A stretch of DNA of 34,333 nucleotides from Gemmataceae bacterium. Its GTDB lineage: Bacteria; Planctomycetota; Planctomycetia; Gemmatales; Gemmataceae. How positions within the stretch are numbered: the first letter of the stretch is position 1; each line of letters begins with the position of its first letter. The notes under the pieces are model-generated. The model had not been told where the DNA came from. It did not search any database and was given only the letters and a program-made list of their open reading frames with translations. Both the position numbers and the translations under genes were made by a program. This document shows positions 8,688 to 17,378 of the stretch, in pieces. Location of the stretch: NCBI GenBank assembly GCA_019752375.1, contig JAIEMG010000136.1, positions 1 through 34,333 on the forward strand, given 5' to 3'.

Positions 8688-10331
8688 ATGCGTGGCACCT
8701 TGCTGTTCTTGACGACCCTGCTCGCCCTTCCCGGTCTCCCCGGCTCGGCGCGAGCGGCGGACAAGGAATACGATATCGTGGTTTACGGCGGCACCTCCGG
8801 CGGCATCAGCGCCGCGGTGCAAGCGGCTCGCATGGGCAAGAGCGTGATCCTGATCGAGCCCGGCAAGTACCTCGGCGGCCTGACCACGGGCGGCCTGGGC
8901 GCCACCGACATCGGCAACAAGAAGGCGATCGGCGGCATCGCTCGCGAATTCTACCAGCGCGTGCGCAAGCATTACGAAGACGATGCGAGCTGGAAACAGG
9001 AAAAACGCGCCGACTTCAAGGGCCGCGGTCACGAAGCGAAGGAAGACACGGCCTGGACCTTCGAGCCCCACGTCGCCAGCGCCGTCTACCGCGAGCTGAT
9101 CCGCGAGCACAAGGTGCCCGTGGTCTTCGGCCAGCGCCTGGACCTGGCCAAGGGCGTCAAGAAGGACGGCACGCGCATCGTTTCGATCACCATGGAGTCG
9201 GGCGAGACCTACAAGGGCAAAATGTTCATCGACGCGACCTACGAAGGCGACCTGATGGCCAAGGCCGGCGTCGGTTACCACGTCGGCCGCGAGGCGAACA
9301 AGACCTACGGCGAGACGCTCAACGGCGTCCAGGTCAAGAATGCCGTCCATCACCAGTTCATCAGGAAGGTAGACCCCTACATCAAGCCGGGCGACCCTAC
9401 CAGCGGCCTGGTACCCAACGTCCACGCCGGACCGCCCGGCGACGACGGCGAGGGCGACGCCCGCGTGCAGGCCTACAACTTCCGCCTCTGCGCCACCGAC
9501 CGTCCGGACAATCGCAAGGCCTGGCCCAAGCCCGACAACTACGACGAGAAGCAGTACGAGCTGCTCCTGCGCAACTTCGAGGCCGGCGACGGACGCTTGC
9601 CCTGGAATCCCGTGCTCATGCCCAACCGCAAGACCGACTCGAACAACAATTTTGCCTTCTCGACCGACTACATCGGCAAGAACTACGCCTACCCGGACGG
9701 CGATTACGCCACCCGCGCCAGGATCTGGACGGAGCACGTCGACTACCAAAAGGGCCTGATGTGGACGCTTGCCAACCACACCCGCGTGCCCGAGAAAGTT
9801 CGGCAGCACTACCAGATGTGGGGCATGGCCAAGGACGAGTTCGCGGACAACGACCACTGGCCGCACCAGCTCTACGTTCGTGAGGCCCGGCGCATGATCG
9901 GCGACTACGTGATGATCGAGCAGAACTGCCGCGGCAAGCGCACCGTCGAAGACCCCGTCGGCCTGGCGGCGTATACGATGGACTCCCACCACACACAGCG
10001 CTACGTCACGAAGGACGGCCACGCGATGAACGAGGGCGACGTGCAGGTCGGCGGGTTTCCTCCGTACCCGATTGCCTATCGCTCGATCGTGCCCAAGGCG
10101 AGCGAGTGCAGCAACCTCTTCGTACCAGTCTGCCTGTCGGCATCCCACATCAGCTACGGCTCGATCCGCATGGAACCGGTCTTCATGGTGCTCGGCCAGT
10201 CTTCGGCGACCGCCGCCTGCCATGCGATTGATGAAGGCGTCGCGGTGCAGAAGGTGGACTTCGCGAAGCTGAAGGAACGGCTGCTACGCGACAAGCAAGT
10301 GCTGGAGTGGACGGCGCCGAAGCCGAAGTAG
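8688..10331 (+). CDS. Secreted FAD-dependent oxidoreductase
   Basis: The 547-aa product has an N-terminal signal peptide (about 1-23, ending ARA). A Rossmann-type FAD motif follows, YDIVVYGGTSGGISAAVQAA (residues 28-47), then EPGKYLGGLTTGGL. This matches the FAD_oxidored type of planctomycete and verrucomicrobial flavoproteins, often found near sulfatases and polysaccharide degradation genes. A conserved C-terminal block near residues 480-520 (SASHISYGSIRMEP) fits the family. The ATG at 8688 follows GGAG with 6 bases between. Substrate is unknown; the sugar kinases downstream on the other strand may point to carbohydrate metabolism (inference). Confidence 0.9.
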   Translation: MRGTLLFLTTLLALPGLPGSARAADKEYDIVVYGGTSGGISAAVQAARMGKSVILIEPGKYLGGLTTGGLGATDIGNKKAIGGIAREFYQRVRKHYEDDASWKQEKRADFKGRGHEAKEDTAWTFEPHVASAVYRELIREHKVPVVFGQRLDLAKGVKKDGTRIVSITMESGETYKGKMFIDATYEGDLMAKAGVGYHVGREANKTYGETLNGVQVKNAVHHQFIRKVDPYIKPGDPTSGLVPNVHAGPPGDDGEGDARVQAYNFRLCATDRPDNRKAWPKPDNYDEKQYELLLRNFEAGDGRLPWNPVLMPNRKTDSNNNFAFSTDYIGKNYAYPDGDYATRARIWTEHVDYQKGLMWTLANHTRVPEKVRQHYQMWGMAKDEFADNDHWPHQLYVREARRMIGDYVMIEQNCRGKRTVEDPVGLAAYTMDSHHTQRYVTKDGHAMNEGDVQVGGFPPYPIAYRSIVPKASECSNLFVPVCLSASHISYGSIRMEPVFMVLGQSSATAACHAIDEGVAVQKVDFAKLKERLLRDKQVLEWTAPKPK

Positions 10332-10676
10332 ATGACTCCCTGGAGAAGGACGAAGGACGAATGACGAATCAAAACGGGCTGTCGCGCGGTGTAGCGGAAG
10401 TCGCCAGACTTCCGTGCGACAGGGCCCAGTAGCGGAAGTCGCCAGACTTCCGTGCGACAGGGCCGGTTCGGAACTCTGGCGAGTTCCGCTACAGGAAGCA
10501 CGCCGTGTAGCGGCCAGACGTCCAGCCTGGCGGCCGTGTCTCTACTGGCTGCGTTCTGTTCCGCCAAGCCGGAGCTTGGGTACGAGGACTCCCCTTGGGG
10601 CTTCGTCATTGGACATTGATTCGTCATTCGGGCTTCGTCATTCATTCGTCATTGCACTGACCCATTCAATGCAGCA
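10332..10676. repeat. Repeat-filled intergenic region with exact 36-bp tandem palindrome
   Basis: No gene is supported here. Bases 10391-10426 and 10429-10464 are exact 36-bp copies of a unit that begins GTAGCGGAAGTCGCCAGACT; its GGAAGT...ACTTCC core is palindromic. A diverged inverted copy follows at 10465-10492. Another palindrome containing CAGACGTCCAGCCTGGCGG lies near 10510, and GCCGGAGCTTGGGTACGAG at about 10565-10583 belongs to the family seen at 11997-12213. Both ends carry ATGACGAAT-type words. Confidence 0.8.
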
Positions 10677-11978
10677 CTAAACCGAGCCGGCAAACAACCC
10701 CGCCACGCCGCGCAACGACCCTTCGTCTAACATGTGGACCGCGGCCCCCGCGTACTCGGGGATCAATCCGTGCACGATCTCCGCGGCGCCGCCGGTCAGG
10801 AACAAACGCCGCGGCGAGCCCGAGATCCCGACCGTTTGCAGCGCTTCGCGATGGCGGCGCACCAGCGCTTCGAGCGTCGCGGCCAGCAAGTCCAGGCGAT
10901 CGGTCGTCAGCGTCAGGTCGCGGAACGCGGCGCGGTGGGCTTCAATCTCTAATCGATCGCCGCCGAGGTAGGGCGGATCGAGCGTCACGCGGGTTTTTCG
11001 CTCTCGGGCCAGCGGGATCGTCTTGTGAAAGAACTCTTCGGCGCTCTGTTCGTGAAAGCACAGGCCGTGCAGCCACTCGAGCGCCACGCCGCCCACCGGG
11101 TTGTGCGCCACCTGGAGGAACAGGGCCCCCGTGCCGTGGCACCGCGTCAGCCGTCGCGCGTCCGCCACCGGACGGTCGGTCAGCATGGCGAGGACCTGCG
11201 TCGTACCTACGATGTGTAAGAGGTCCCCCGGCTCCATTCCCGCGGCGAGGACCGCGCTGGACGTGTCGGCCAGGCCCAGCTTCAGCGGTACACCGGCGGG
11301 TACGCCAAGTTCCGAGGCCGCCGCGGCACGGACGTGTCCCAGCGTCGCCTTGCCGTCCACCACGGGCGGCAGCCAGGTCCGTTCGACTTCGAAGAATTCG
11401 CACCAGCGTTCCGACCAGTGTTGATCGGTCATCGTGTTGAAGAGCCCGGTGAACGAGGCGTTGCCGGCATCGAAGGCGCGTTCACCCGTCATGCGCAGGC
11501 CGAGCCAGCCGTTGACGTGCAGGTAGCTCCTCACGTCGTGCTTCAAATAAGGATCGTCGGCAAGCAGCTGGCGCCAGCAGACCGCCGAGATGCCGCCCGG
11601 CAGCGGCCGATTGCCGACGCTGGCCAGGAACTCCTCGCCGACCGCTGCCCAGACCTGCCGCGCCGCCGGCCGAGCCCGGCGATCGAGGTGTGTCCAGATG
11701 GGCCGCAAGGGCTTCTCGGCCGAATCCAGCAGTACCAGCGCCGGCGTCATCACGGAAAGGCCGACGGCTTGCACATCGGGTGCGCGGCGCGTCGCTTCGC
11801 GTGCCGCACTGGCCACCGCATTCCAGAGCCGTTCGGCGGGGACTTCAGCGGCCTCGGGGCACGGATGGTCCAGGGCATAGGGGATGTGGGCCACCGGGCC
11901 GACGGGCGCGGCACGAGCGACGTCGAGGACCGCAGCCTTGACGGAAGAGGTGCCGACGTCCAGTGCCAGGATGTGCAT
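10677..11978 (-). CDS. FGGY-family carbohydrate kinase
   Basis: The 433-aa product opens with the ATP-binding motif LALDVGTSSVKAAVLD (residues 4-19) of the FGGY sugar kinases (xylulokinase, gluconokinase, glycerol kinase group). It also has the domain-junction elements GLADTSSAVLAAG and HIVGTTQ, and the C-terminal nucleotide-binding motif TGGAAEIVHG near residue 395. It is somewhat shorter than the usual ~490 aa of xylulokinases, and the exact sugar cannot be read from sequence. The ATG at 11978 is chosen because the conserved motif starts directly; sequence further upstream is palindromic repeat. A PfkB sugar kinase lies upstream on the same strand, so the two may act on related sugars. Confidence 0.88.
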   Translation of the reverse strand: MHILALDVGTSSVKAAVLDVARAAPVGPVAHIPYALDHPCPEAAEVPAERLWNAVASAAREATRRAPDVQAVGLSVMTPALVLLDSAEKPLRPIWTHLDRRARPAARQVWAAVGEEFLASVGNRPLPGGISAVCWRQLLADDPYLKHDVRSYLHVNGWLGLRMTGERAFDAGNASFTGLFNTMTDQHWSERWCEFFEVERTWLPPVVDGKATLGHVRAAAASELGVPAGVPLKLGLADTSSAVLAAGMEPGDLLHIVGTTQVLAMLTDRPVADARRLTRCHGTGALFLQVAHNPVGGVALEWLHGLCFHEQSAEEFFHKTIPLARERKTRVTLDPPYLGGDRLEIEAHRAAFRDLTLTTDRLDLLAATLEALVRRHREALQTVGISGSPRRLFLTGGAAEIVHGLIPEYAGAAVHMLDEGSLRGVAGLFAGSV

Positions 11979-11996
11979 GGGTCGGGGCTTTTTCCT

Positions 11997-12213
11997 CGTA
12001 CCCAAGCTCCGGCTTGGGCACGCACAGCCGCGAAGCTCCAGCTTCGCGCCCTTTAATCCTCGTTCCCAAGGTCCTCCTTGGGAATGCACGGCCGAGAAGC
12101 TCCAGCTTCTCGGAACGCGACGATGGACGGGTGCCGTGGAGTCGCGGAAGCCATGCACGGCGAGAAGCTGGAGCTTCTCGGCCGTGCGTACCCAAGCCGG
12201 AGCTTGGGTACGA
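11997..12213. repeat. Cluster of palindromic units between two sugar kinase genes
   Basis: Three units follow each other: 11997-12050, 12061-12113 and about 12155-12213. Each joins two small palindromes. One has the form CCCAAGC..GGCTTGGG; the other has the form GAAGCTCCAGCTTC or its inverse GAAGCTGGAGCTTC. The third unit is inverted relative to the first two. The units differ by several bases, so they are a diverged family. They fill almost the whole gap between the kinase genes. Confidence 0.8.
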
Positions 12214-12232
12214 GAGTATGGATTGACGGCTT

Positions 12233-13315
12233 CTATCGTTGAATGCGAGCCGAGCCGCCTTGGGCGAATGCCTTCACCTGCTCCAGCGATGCCATCGTGG
12301 TATCACCCGGATAGGTCGTCAGCAAGGCGCCATGCGCCCAGCCGAGCTTGAGCGACTCTTCCGGCGACTGGCCGGTCAGCAGGCCGTAGAAGAAGCCGGC
12401 CGAGAAGCCGTCGCCGCCGCCGACGCGGTCGTAAACGTCCAGGTCGCACGTCAGTGAGACGTGCGTCTTGCCGCCCATCCAGGCGACGGCGCCCCAGCTG
12501 TGCTTGCTCGTGGAATGGACTTCACGCAGGGTGGTTGCGACGATCTTGATGTTGGGGTGCTGCTCCACCACGCGGTCGATCATCAGGAAGAACGTGCTGG
12601 GGTCGAGCTTCGACGTGGCCGCCACCTCCGGGCCAGGAATGCCGAGGCCCTTCTGCAAGTCCTCCTCGTTTCCGACCAGGACGTCCACGTGATCGACGAT
12701 CTGTTTGATGGTTTCTTGAGCGTGCGCCAGCCCACCCGAGATGCGCCAGAGCTTCTCGCGGAAGTTCAGGTCGAAGGACGTGACCGCACCGGCCGCGCGG
12801 GCGGCTTGCATGCCTTCCAGGATCAATGCGGGCGTCGTGGGCGAGAGTGCGGCGAAGATGCCGCCGGAGTGGAACCAGCGGACGCCGTCGGCGAAGATCG
12901 TTTTCCAGTCGAAGTCGCCGGGCTTGAGTCGTGCCGCCGCTTCATTGGAGCGATTGTAGAAGACGATGGGCGCACGGACGCCGTGGCCGCGGTCGCTATA
13001 GACCGTCGCCAGGTTGGGGCCGCTGACGCCGTCGTGGACGAATCTCTTGTAGAAGGGCTTCACCCCCATGGCGCGGACGCGCTCGGCCACCAGTTCGCCG
13101 ATCGGGTAATCGACCATCGCCGACGCAACGCCGGTCTGGAGTCCAAAGCAGTCCGCGAGGTTGGCCGCGACGTTGAACTCGCCGCCGCTGACGTGGATCT
13201 GGCACTCGTGCGCCTTACGAAACGGGATGATGCCCGGATCGAGCCGATGGACCAGCGCGCCCAGGGACAGAAAGTCGAGAGCGCCGGTGGGGCGGATGTT
13301 CAGCTGGTTCGTCAT
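12233..13315 (-). CDS. PfkB-family sugar kinase, 2-dehydro-3-deoxygluconokinase-like
   Basis: The 360-aa product has the PfkB/ribokinase fold markers: an N-terminal substrate motif HVSGGEFNVAANLAD (about 42-56), a central NEEDLQK segment, and the C-terminal catalytic motif GGGDGFSAG (299-307) with D302 as the expected base. The SGG(x)NVA pattern and overall length resemble KDG kinases, which phosphorylate 2-keto-3-deoxygluconate, but ribokinase or fructokinase activity cannot be excluded. A good AGAGGA ribosome binding site precedes the ATG at 13315. It is followed on the same strand, after the palindrome cluster, by the FGGY kinase. Confidence 0.87.
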   Translation of the reverse strand: MTNQLNIRPTGALDFLSLGALVHRLDPGIIPFRKAHECQIHVSGGEFNVAANLADCFGLQTGVASAMVDYPIGELVAERVRAMGVKPFYKRFVHDGVSGPNLATVYSDRGHGVRAPIVFYNRSNEAAARLKPGDFDWKTIFADGVRWFHSGGIFAALSPTTPALILEGMQAARAAGAVTSFDLNFREKLWRISGGLAHAQETIKQIVDHVDVLVGNEEDLQKGLGIPGPEVAATSKLDPSTFFLMIDRVVEQHPNIKIVATTLREVHSTSKHSWGAVAWMGGKTHVSLTCDLDVYDRVGGGDGFSAGFFYGLLTGQSPEESLKLGWAHGALLTTYPGDTTMASLEQVKAFAQGGSARIQR

Positions 13316-13843
13316 GCGAGGTTCCTCTCCATCGCGATGATTCTAGCACCCCAACCGCCCCTGACAACCCTGCCGCTTCGGCACTCGACGCGGATGCAAA
13401 CTGCACTCACTGGTCGCTGTTGAACGTTAACGCTTCAGGGCAGCCCACGTAACGCTCCGTACCGCGAGGCATTTGCCCCGCAGCCAGATCTTCTGCCTGG
13501 CGGTCCTCGACGCGTCCGGCTTTTTCCGAAACGATCGCAACGGGAGCGTCACGCAACTGTGGGATGCGGACGGCCGGTAGCCTTGCTCCGCGCGTGGTAC
13601 CTTTGGATGCCTTCACATTCCGGAGACGGACATCGTGGCGGCGGACCTCCAGGTCTGCCGGGTTGATCCGAACTGGCAGACCTGAAGGTCTGCCGCCACC
13701 GTGTGAGTGGCTCATTCGGACGCCCGCGGAAACTTCACAGCAAAGGCGGTCTTGCCTGCATTCCGCCACCGACATTTTTCTCTCATGATCCTTTAATCCG
13801 GCGCGTGCTACAGTTCCCCTACCACCGCAGGGCTGCGCACGCC
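13316..13843. other. Intergenic region with one long palindrome
   Basis: This 528-bp gap lies between the divergent PfkB kinase and histidine kinase genes. No supportable gene was found. Bases 13635-13699 form a palindrome whose arms run from GTGGCGGC to GCCGCCAC and carry two copies of the smaller palindrome GGTCTGCC/GGCAGACC. Promoters for both flanking genes must lie here, but no convincing -35/-10 pair stands out. Confidence 0.7.
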
Positions 13844-15598
13844 ATGAAATCCATCCGTCTCTCCCTGGTCGTCTACTTCCTGGTGCTCCTGGGGCTCACA
13901 CTGGGTACTGCCAGCGCCCTGGCCTACTGGACGACTGCCCAGACCGTCGATTCGCGCCGGGCCGCGACGCGCAAACTGCTCTGTGAGAAGTACCAGCGGA
14001 AGTGCCAGCGCGAAAAAACCAAGATGGACGACAACCTGCTCGCCCAGGCCACGACGATGGCCCGGCTGACGCAGTTTCAGTTTCAGAGCACTCGGTTTCG
14101 CGTGCCGACGCTTGGCCCGCTTGGCCTGTTGAGCGCGGGACTCAACCCCAGCGGTTACGCGGTCGTGCCCTTGTGGATCGCCGAAGGAGTGCGCGGGCCG
14201 CTCAATTATCGCCTCTATCGCCTGAGCGGCACCGAGATCCAATTCAACGAAGACGACGTGCCCGGCCTCGATAGCCCCGGTACCGAGTACTTCCAGATTT
14301 CCAGCGAGTGGGGCAATGTCTGGCGTTCGCGTTCCATGGAAGACCACACCTTCCCGATCGATCCCAACGCCTTTGCGACCACCAAGCTGCTGGATGCGAA
14401 ATTCGATGATGTGGAGATCAAGCCGGGCGTCCACTTGCGCCGGGTCGTGCTCAAGGCGCCGGCATCGCGCTTTCGCTACCTGACCGGCCCCCGGACGGAG
14501 CCGCGGCCCGATTTCTTCATTCGGCCTCCATCGCAGGAACGCGTCACCGAGACGGCCACGCCGGCGATCCTCGTCATGTGCGGCATCGACACGGCTTCCT
14601 TCAACGAGACGTTGGCCGGTTTCCGCGAGGAACACGACCGGGAACTGGTCAACCTCGATGATGAATCGCGCGAAACGATGGCCTCGCTTCGCAATCGTTT
14701 GCTGGCGATCGGCCTGGCAACCTTTGCCCTGACGTTTGTCGGCGGCTTCGGCCTGGTCCGCCTGGGCCTGCTGCCCTTGCGGCGCCTGTCCCACGCGGTC
14801 AGCCAGGTGTCCGAAAAGGATTTCCGGTTACCGCTCGACGGCGGACAGATGCCGACGGAGCTGCGCCCGATCGTCGAACGGCTGACGCAGACGCTCGAAC
14901 TATTACAACGTGCTTTCGCCCGCGAGAAGCAGGCCGCCGCCGACATCTCGCACGAGCTGCGCACGCCCCTGGCCGCGCTGCTCACCACGACCGAACTGGC
15001 CCTGCGCAAGCCGCGGGCTTCCGAGGAGTACCGCGAGCTTCTGTCCGACTGCCACACGATTGGCCAGCAAATGAGCCAGCTAGTGGAGCGTTTGCTGGCT
15101 CTGGCACGGCTCGATGCCGGTGTGGACACGCTCCGGCCACGCGAGGTCGATGCCGCCGTCGTGGCCGAACAGTGCGCTGCTTTGGTTCGTCCGCTGGCCC
15201 AGGCGCGCAACTTGAGCCTGCGTGTCCATCGTAGTGGGACCGCTTCGCTGCACACCGATCCGGACAAGCTGCGCGAGGTGCTCAACAACCTGCTGCACAA
15301 CGCCATCGAGTACAACCGGCCCAACGGCAGCGTGGAGTTGAAGGTCGAGCGTAACAATGGCCATCTCCACGTCGAGGTCACCGACACCGGCATCGGCATC
15401 GCGCCGGAAGCACGGGCGCACATCTTCGAGCGTTTCTACCGCGTCGATCCGTCGCGGCAGGCGACCGGCCTGCATGCCGGCTTAGGGTTGTCGATCGTGA
15501 AAGGCTACATCGACTTGATGGGCGGCCACATCAGTGTCGAGAGCAGTGAGGGACAGGGAAGCACGTTCCGGGTGGATTTGCCCGCGTCGCACACGTAA
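13844..15598 (+). CDS. Sensor histidine kinase (orphan)
   Basis: The 584-aa protein has a first membrane segment at about 6-28, an extracytoplasmic sensor region of about 250 residues without a recognised fold, and a second membrane segment at about 285-310. A HAMP-like linker (LLPLRRLSHAVSQVSEKDF) follows. The HisKA box is ISHELRTPLA with phospho-accepting H370. The HATPase domain has NNLLHNAIEYN (N box), DTGIGIAP (G1), FERFYR (F box) and GLGLSIVKGY (G2), so the kinase core is complete. No response regulator is adjacent; an ECF-type sigma factor starts 26 bp downstream. The start at 13844 gives MKSIRLSLVVYFLVLL, a normal positively charged signal anchor. Confidence 0.93.
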   Translation: MKSIRLSLVVYFLVLLGLTLGTASALAYWTTAQTVDSRRAATRKLLCEKYQRKCQREKTKMDDNLLAQATTMARLTQFQFQSTRFRVPTLGPLGLLSAGLNPSGYAVVPLWIAEGVRGPLNYRLYRLSGTEIQFNEDDVPGLDSPGTEYFQISSEWGNVWRSRSMEDHTFPIDPNAFATTKLLDAKFDDVEIKPGVHLRRVVLKAPASRFRYLTGPRTEPRPDFFIRPPSQERVTETATPAILVMCGIDTASFNETLAGFREEHDRELVNLDDESRETMASLRNRLLAIGLATFALTFVGGFGLVRLGLLPLRRLSHAVSQVSEKDFRLPLDGGQMPTELRPIVERLTQTLELLQRAFAREKQAAADISHELRTPLAALLTTTELALRKPRASEEYRELLSDCHTIGQQMSQLVERLLALARLDAGVDTLRPREVDAAVVAEQCAALVRPLAQARNLSLRVHRSGTASLHTDPDKLREVLNNLLHNAIEYNRPNGSVELKVERNNGHLHVEVTDTGIGIAPEARAHIFERFYRVDPSRQATGLHAGLGLSIVKGYIDLMGGHISVESSEGQGSTFRVDLPASHT

Positions 15599-15624
15599 GC
15601 AGGTGACTTGCGAAGGAAAGAACC

Positions 15625-16314
15625 ATGACTCGAACATCGAAGGCGCGGAGCAACGGACGGGCAACCGAGGCGACCAGTCGCCGCCGGGCGCTGCTCTCAC
15701 CTTGCCACCTGGCTACGCTGTCGCCTTCGCACGCCGCCGATCCGGAAATTGCCCGGATGCTGCGCGTGCAGCGCGATGAGGCAGGCGCGTTCGAGGAACT
15801 GGTCGAGACCTACTGGACCCAGGTGTTCAGCCGCTTTTTCCGCCAGCTCGGCGACCGCCAGGAAGCGGAAGACCTGGCGCAGGAAGTCTTCCTGCGTCTG
15901 TATCGCTCGCGCCATCGCTACCAGCCGCGGGCGCGATTCACCACCTGGCTCTTCCACATTGCTCAGAACGTGGCGCGAAATGCCCTGCGCACCAAGCGGC
16001 GGCATCCATGTGTCCCGCTGGGCAACTTGGCGGGTCAAGAGGAGGACATCCGTCCCACGGAATGCCTCATGGGCGAGCGTACCGAAGCGCCCACCCGGCC
16101 GCTGGAACGCACGGAGATGGCCGGGATCGTCCGGTCCGCCGTGGCCAGGCTGGGCCGTCGGCAGCGTCGCGCCGTGGAGTTATTTCAGTTCCACGATCGC
16201 AGCTATGACCAGATTGCTCGCGAGATGAGCATGAGCCTGCAAGCAGCCAAGGGACTGCTCTACCGCGCACGCAATCAGCTGCGAGTCTGCCTGAGCGCGT
16301 ACGTTGAAATGTAA
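15625..16314 (+). CDS. ECF-type RNA polymerase sigma factor
   Basis: The 229-aa product has sigma region 2 (FFRQLGDRQEAEDLAQEVFLRLYRS as core, about residues 70-95, followed by the FTTWLFHIAQN motif) and region 4 (QRRAVELFQFHDRSYDQIA, then a helix-turn-helix to residue 220). It directs RNA polymerase to alternative promoters. An AAGGAAAG ribosome binding site precedes the ATG at 15625. Residues 23-38 (LLSPCHLATLSPSH) look like translated simple repeat, so the ancestral start may be the ATG at 15757, after which the sigma domain begins. It lies 26 bp after the histidine kinase and is probably co-transcribed. No anti-sigma gene is adjacent. Confidence 0.9.
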   Translation: MTRTSKARSNGRATEATSRRRALLSPCHLATLSPSHAADPEIARMLRVQRDEAGAFEELVETYWTQVFSRFFRQLGDRQEAEDLAQEVFLRLYRSRHRYQPRARFTTWLFHIAQNVARNALRTKRRHPCVPLGNLAGQEEDIRPTECLMGERTEAPTRPLERTEMAGIVRSAVARLGRRQRRAVELFQFHDRSYDQIAREMSMSLQAAKGLLYRARNQLRVCLSAYVEM

Positions 16315-16336
16315 GGCGATCAGGTATCGTACCTCT

Positions 16337-16386
16337 GTGGGGCCGGCTTCCAGCCGGCCAAATGACCGGCTGGAAGCCGGCCCCAC
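16337..16386. repeat. GTGGGGCCGGCTTCCAGC palindromic unit
   Basis: The arms 16337-16358 and 16365-16386 form a near-perfect inverted repeat running GTGGGGCCGGC to GCCGGCCCCAC with a very short loop. The same family occurs at 18205-18258. It could fold as a terminator-like hairpin between the sigma factor gene and the convergent nucleotidyltransferase gene, but it lacks a T-run. Confidence 0.85.
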
Positions 16387-16398
16387 AAAAGGCACCCG

Positions 16399-17220
16399 TC
16401 AATGGGCATCCGGTCCATCGATCGCAATGCCGGCCGTCCAGTGGGCGATTGCCTCTGGGCTCATCGTCCCGCTCGGTTCCAGGCGCGCATCCCGATAGCC
16501 CCACGATTCCACGTCAACCAGATACTGCGCCCTGGACAGCAGCGTTCCCTGGCACACCGGGTCAGCGACGGCTGCGGAGCAGGGTTCCTGTTGAAAGCGG
16601 ACGAACAGTTCTTGCAAGACCCACGCCGGGATCCGCGACCGTTCGGCCGGATAGGTGTAGCCGAAGAGGATCAGGTAAACGAGGAGCAGCCGCCAGTGAC
16701 GATCGAAACGGCGTAACAGGCGAGTCCAATCCAGATCAGAAGCGCGAGCGCGGATCAGGTGGGCGATGTCCGCTCCGTCGTACCGCTCGCGTTCCATGAC
16801 GAATGCTTTGGACCAGATGATTTCCTCGGCCGGACACAGGCGCGCAGGGCGACCGAGCACCTCGCTGTCGACGGCGTGTTCAAACCAGGCGTCGTCCACC
16901 TCCACGACACCGTTGCCGGAGCTGAAAATGAGGTCGACTACGTCGTCGCCGTGCAACGCCTTGCCCAACCAGTGGGAAAAGGTCAGCTCGGTCGAGTAAC
17001 CCTGGGCAGCCAGAGCGTCGAGCGCGCGCTGACAATCTCCCGGACGAACAAAGATGTCGAAATCCTTGGTATGACGCACAATGCCGGTGTAGCATGCCAG
17101 CGCATAGGCACCGCCCACCAGACAAGGTACTGCGGCAGCTTCAAGCACATCCAGCACATGAAGGTAGAACCGCCGGGTTTCGGGTCCCAAATCATTCCCG
17201 ACGTCTTGCTTGGTTTGCAT
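16399..17220 (-). CDS. Nucleotidyltransferase-fold protein
   Basis: The 273-aa product has the polymerase-beta-like nucleotidyltransferase signature: GG at residues 36-37 in LVGGAYALACY followed by TKDFDIFV with D53 and D55. A third acidic position is likely D88 or a neighbour in DVVDLIF. Such proteins form a broad planctomycete family, some resembling the antitoxin/toxin nucleotidyltransferases (MNT, AbiEii), others aminoglycoside modifiers. No partner HEPN or AbiEi-like gene is adjacent, so a toxin-antitoxin role is not supported. A GAGG ribosome binding site lies 6 bases before the ATG. It is divergent from the metallophosphoesterase over 158 bp. Confidence 0.75.
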   Translation of the reverse strand: MQTKQDVGNDLGPETRRFYLHVLDVLEAAAVPCLVGGAYALACYTGIVRHTKDFDIFVRPGDCQRALDALAAQGYSTELTFSHWLGKALHGDDVVDLIFSSGNGVVEVDDAWFEHAVDSEVLGRPARLCPAEEIIWSKAFVMERERYDGADIAHLIRARASDLDWTRLLRRFDRHWRLLLVYLILFGYTYPAERSRIPAWVLQELFVRFQQEPCSAAVADPVCQGTLLSRAQYLVDVESWGYRDARLEPSGTMSPEAIAHWTAGIAIDGPDAH

Positions 17221-17378
17221 GGAAAGCCTCACTCGGGCCGGAATCTCGCGCCCCTGGTCCTTCCATGAGTTGTTGGCGTCAGGGCCGCAATGATAGAGCA
17301 AAATCCGTGCCCCCGTCGGTACGCAGTTTGCCGAGCAAAGAACGGACTGCCTACATCCACGAGGACCGGAGCCAAGCG

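Noticed and set aside
8559..10223. Long minus-strand frame (554 codons) opposite the FAD oxidoreductase
   Set aside because: Valine/leucine/histidine-rich antisense shadow of a well-supported gene, starting inside repeat sequence.
10391..10464. Two exact 36-bp repeats suggesting CRISPR
   Set aside because: The copies are separated by two bases, so there are no spacers; they are palindromic units and no cas gene is present.
10154..10645. Minus-strand frame beginning MNDEARMTNQCPMTK
   Set aside because: It is the translation of ATGACGAAT-type repeats and palindromic units.
16399..17220. Toxin-antitoxin (MNT/HEPN or AbiE) assignment for the nucleotidyltransferase-fold gene
   Set aside because: No HEPN or AbiEi-like partner is adjacent; the neighbours are a sigma factor and a divergent phosphoesterase.
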